From Amphiduros pacificus (taxonomy: Eukaryota > Annelida > Polychaeta > Phyllodocida > Hesionidae), in the NCBI GenBank assembly GCA_949316495.1, contig OX439002.1, positions 8,339,501 through 8,403,500 of the forward strand: a stretch of 64,000 nt of DNA, read 5' to 3'. The notes under the pieces are model-generated. The model saw nothing but the letters and a program-made list of their open reading frames with translations. It made no database searches and was not told the origin of the DNA. Below, in pieces: positions 62,701 through 64,000 of the stretch; position 1 is the first letter of the stretch, and each line of letters starts with the position of its first letter. The translations under genes and the position numbers were made by a program.

Positions 62701-62895
62701 AAACTCCATAGACAGTTATACAGAAATGGAAACACTGACACATGTAGCAGATGGGTAAAAAGGAAATATTTTTTTAACCAAAATTAACTCTGGTTCGAAA
62801 GCATCGAAGCATGCCTTAATCCACACCTAGTTATTATAAAATAGATAATCTTACTGACCTTCTGCTGTAGCCTTCTTTTCTAATTTGACCAATCT
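47790..62895 (-). CDS. Death-domain protein with UPA/ZU5-like region (DTHD1- or UNC5CL-like), 5' end missing
   Basis: Seven exons on the minus strand join in phase: 62859-62895, 57704-58024, 54196-54387, 50941-51892, 50295-50343, 49088-49253 and 47790-48037 (TAG stop), giving 654 residues. Residues about 13-180 contain YSFLHRVLARVNPTSKLYLC and FQAEVPRP followed by KWSIFYGNPKELGYLHINTF. This resembles the beta-rich UPA region next to ZU5 domains in UNC5-type proteins. The 952-bp exon encodes a Ser/Pro-rich linker with a basic cluster (FKKKRSLKRSKSD, near residue 405). The last about 120 residues are a death domain: DDWKTLASQLG, then RPTGGELILKYWE, then LKVALESMDRVDIVENM. These match the conserved D-W..LA..LG, PT..LL..W and L...M.R.D(I/V)V positions. 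Death domains mediate homotypic complexes in apoptotic and NF-kB signalling. I do not recognise the exact orthologue; DTHD1, UNC5CL or another ZU5-UPA-death protein are candidates. The first visible exon is only 37 nt, and no start codon is assigned. Confidence 0.85.
48038..49087. other. Last intron of the death-domain gene
   Basis: No additional exon or element supported. Confidence 0.6.
49254..50294. other. Intron of the death-domain gene
   Basis: From about 49860 to 50100 the sequence has the look of a dispersed repeat (GACCCTTATACCTTGTC, GATTGACTAGTCCGTGAATC). Boundaries are not clear. Confidence 0.4.
50344..50940. other. Intron of the death-domain gene
   Basis: Contains GGTCATTGACCCCTGACC and AACCTTTGACCTG phrases of a dispersed repeat; no exon. 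Confidence 0.4.
51893..52654. other. Intron of the death-domain gene
   Basis: AT-rich, no feature before the composite array. Confidence 0.5.
52655..53267. repeat. 40-bp minisatellite with a six-unit higher-order repeat
   Basis: The unit is CAGTAGCAGAGCCATGACAC, then TGTAAACAGAGCCACTTCAT. The variant GTTATC occurs at about 52694 and 52934, and the order of variants between them repeats, giving a 240-bp block of six units. Confidence 0.95.
53268..53998. repeat. 46-bp minisatellite sharing its head with the 40-bp array
   Basis: The unit is AGTAGCAGAGCCATGAGACT, then GGGATCAGATCAGTTCTAAT, then TTCATT. The first about 22 bp equal the 40-bp unit; the rest is unrelated. A variant with CTTTGATACTTGGAGCAGA occurs near 53270, 53822 and 53972, that is, at the array edges. 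Confidence 0.95.
54401..54636. repeat. 30-bp minisatellite, about 8 copies
   Basis: The unit is AGGCCAGTATCAAGGTCACA, then TTCAGAGT. It starts 14 bp upstream, in gene sense, of the exon at 54196-54387. Confidence 0.9.
54641..55005. mobile_element. TTAA-flanked MITE with long inverted ends, rich in TGACG/CGTCA
   Basis: Left GCTGTGTTTCCATATGTGCA and right TGCACATATGGAAACACAGC match, and imperfect pairing continues to about 65 bp. TTAA flanks both ends (54637-54640, 55006-55009). CGTCA or TGACG occurs about nine times. No transposase. Both strands have frames of about 100 codons that are by-products of the inverted ends. Confidence 0.85.
55006..55586. other. Intron with weak CCCTAAA/CAGGGTA repeats
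   Basis: From about 55300 to 55520 phrases such as TCCCTAAAACAG and AGTCCTAAATCAGGGTACCA recur two or three times each. No exon. Confidence 0.5.
55587..55613. repeat. Poly-C run of about 27 bases
   Basis: An uninterrupted C run followed by GGG. Its exact length is prone to sequencing error. Confidence 0.9.
55989..57413. repeat. 18-bp minisatellite (AACTTGTTCTCCCTTGCT), about 79 copies
   Basis: Units differ almost only at CTC(C/T)C(T/A/G)TGCT. Since 18 is a multiple of three and no unit has a stop, frames of about 400-500 codons exist on both strands with six-residue repeats (NLFSLA, GEQVSK, ENKLAR). A 13-unit block (234 bp) is repeated around 57028 and 57262. It begins 290 bp downstream of the exon at 57704-58024. 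Confidence 0.95.
58025..58876. other. Intron of the death-domain gene
   Basis: No exon supported. AAGTACAAGATAAATAATAAAA, then AATAATTGTGAGTAG near 58831 also occurs near 55862, just beside the 18-bp array, so a short segment is duplicated at the edges of two different arrays. Confidence 0.5.
58877..60566. repeat. 20-bp minisatellite (GATGTCAGAGGTGCATGAGG), about 84 copies
   Basis: Units vary at GCATGAGG/GCGTGAGG/GCATAAGG/GTGTGAGG and GATGTC/GGTGTC. Much more variable than the 18-bp array. Lies in the intron between exons 62859-62895 and 57704-58024. Confidence 0.95.
60877..61106. repeat. 16-bp minisatellite (GACTGGACCAATTCAG), about 14 copies
   Basis: Variants end in ATTCAG, ATATTG, ATATAG or ATTTAG. 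Confidence 0.9.
61242..61299. repeat. 29-bp perfect tandem duplication
   Basis: GCCAAAAAATATAATTGAAT, then TCCATTTTA occurs twice in a row. Confidence 0.85.
61300..61964. other. Intron of the death-domain gene
   Basis: GAGCATGATAGGTGGTGGCC near 61727 recurs inside the next element near 62014, so part of that element was copied here or lies here as a relic. Confidence 0.45.
61965..62323. mobile_element. TTGCCC-family DNA element, copy 2 (359 bp)
   Basis: Ends CAGGCCTTGACAT and ATGTCAAGCCCTG are inverted. Inside lie GGTTGCCCAGTTGGGCCACC and GGTTGCCCAACTGGGCCACT. It matches both ends of copy 1 (35640-36624) in reverse orientation and is internally shorter. No clear target duplication. Confidence 0.75.
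62324..62858. other. Intron of the death-domain gene
   Basis: No feature seen. Confidence 0.5.
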
Positions 62896-63011
62896 CTGCA
62901 AAAAAGTCCACACATTTATAAATAGGTGACATTAATTCTTCAAAAGAATTCTTGAAAATAATTCCTGGCAAAAAGGATATAATATAATGGAAAAATGCAT
63001 AAAATGGAGTT

Positions 63012-63747
63012 ACCGTATTATCCCTAACTGCCGCCCCGGGGGCTGGAATGGAAGCATTGCCTCTGAGGGGGCCACTGATATGTGACTGGCAGACATGCCA
63101 AGACCAAGGTTCAAAATTGACTGTTTTTCAGATTCACAATATATGTTTAGTAACTAAATGGCTACATCTTGTTGCATTTGAAGAAAAGATTGATGGTAAG
63201 AATAATTGTACAATACAGTATTATTCAATATATTTTAGATGAACTAATAAAAATGAATATGTCAGTCCAGACACAAAACAACTAAGCATGTTAAGTATTG
63301 AAAATGACAATCTTTTATCATCAGTGTTGAGCCCTGTAGTTCCCCCACTTGACCACATACCTATAGGGTAAGTTAACCAATTAAGTCTGGGGTGTGCTAC
63401 TGGGCACCATACTGTGATCCATATGTGACCCTTACTCAGCATTCAGGTGTCAGATCTTACACATTGATGCAACATGGGCAGTTAATTACAGTGTAACATC
63501 ACTTGAAATGTAGAAATATTAAACAGGTGTTTGTGGAAAAAAATACAAGGGGTGTGTTTTCTTTGATATGTTTGCATGAGTATTGCAAGTGAAGCTGTGA
63601 GTACTGTTTACATATTAATTACTGAGATAGCAAACCCCTGTGGATTGTAAGTCTGCTGCTCCACTACCCCAGCCACCAAGGCCTGGTCTGCAGACAGGAG
63701 GGGGGTGCGGTAATTAGGTAGAGGGCGGCTATTAAGGATAATACGGT
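63012..63747. mobile_element. Element with ACCGTATTATCC inverted ends
   Basis: Left ACCGTATTATCCCTAACTGC and right end inverse (GGATAATACGGT, preceded by GGGCGGCTATTAA) pair over about 25 bp with a few mismatches. T(T)A-like flanks are present on both sides but are too short to call a target duplication. No transposase. Confidence 0.65.
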
Positions 63748-63748
63748 A

Positions 63749-64000
63749 TATTAGAATAAATTATATTCAATTAGAATAGATTAGAATTGTTTACATTAGA
63801 ATAGTGTAGGTTAGAATAATTTAGATTAGAATAGAATAGATTAAAATGGAATTGATTAGATTTGAATAGATTTGATTGGATTGGAATAGATAAGAATCTA
63901 TAGATTATATTTGCATAAATCACAGTAGAAGTAGATTTGAATACATTGGAAAAGATTAGAATGGAATTGAATGGAATAGATTAGAATGGATAAGAATAGC
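63749..64000. repeat. Degenerate 10-bp repeat (ATTAGAATAG), runs past the window
   Basis: Irregular units of ATTAGAATAG, ATTGGAATAG and ATTTGAATAG occupy the right edge. Confidence 0.8.

Overview
This is a stretch of animal nuclear genome. It is intron-rich and AT-rich, crowded with tandem repeats and small DNA transposons, with no operons and no prokaryotic gene structure. Spliced genes with GT-AG introns, a tRNA-derived SINE with an AAAC tail, and dispersed repeats of the type common in marine invertebrates suggest a lophotrochozoan, perhaps a mollusc. The phylum is an inference from general appearance and is not proven by the sequence.

I could assemble three protein-coding genes by matching splice sites and reading phase. 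(1) On the minus strand from 30678 to the left edge lie the first four coding exons of a BAR-domain Rho GTPase-activating protein of the ARHGAP17/ARHGAP44/SH3BP1 family. Exon 1 (30611-30678) is separated from exon 2 (1405-1543) by an intron of about 29 kb. (2) On the plus strand, 34375-43096 is a complete nine-exon gene for the ribosome-biogenesis factor RRS1 (347 residues). (3) On the minus strand, 62895 down to 47790 holds seven in-phase exons (654 residues) of a protein with a UPA/ZU5-type region, a Ser/Pro-rich linker and a C-terminal death domain; its 5' end lies outside the window or was not found. Genes 1 and 2 are head to head about 3.7 kb apart. Genes 2 and 3 are tail to tail.

Intron 1 of the RhoGAP gene (1544-30610) is about one third minisatellite: a 43-bp array (2414-5519), a 13-bp array (6780-7862), a ~66-bp poly-C/CA array (8068-8886), a 20-bp array containing a 976-bp near-perfect duplication (17775-21050), and a 55-bp array (24259-25722). 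The rest is anonymous intron with a reverse-transcriptase fragment (10721-11038) and a full SINE (28933-29242).

The RRS1 region (31-45 kb) has almost no minisatellites. It is instead a mosaic of short inverted-repeat elements: a hAT-like element with a perfect 8-bp target duplication nested in a TA-flanked element inside a (TA)n tract, a second copy of that TA element nested in an element with TTGCCC motifs, a MITE flanked by ATTAGT, and a TTAA-flanked MITE downstream. Two unrelated MITEs share one internal module.

The introns of the death-domain gene hold another set of arrays: a composite 40/46-bp array, 30-bp, 18-bp, 20-bp and 16-bp arrays, a TTAA-flanked MITE rich in TGACG motifs, and another TTGCCC-family element. 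In total about a quarter of the window is tandem repeat. Long open frames across these arrays are by-products of the repeats and are not presented as genes. I found no CRISPR array, rRNA gene or convincing functional tRNA gene.
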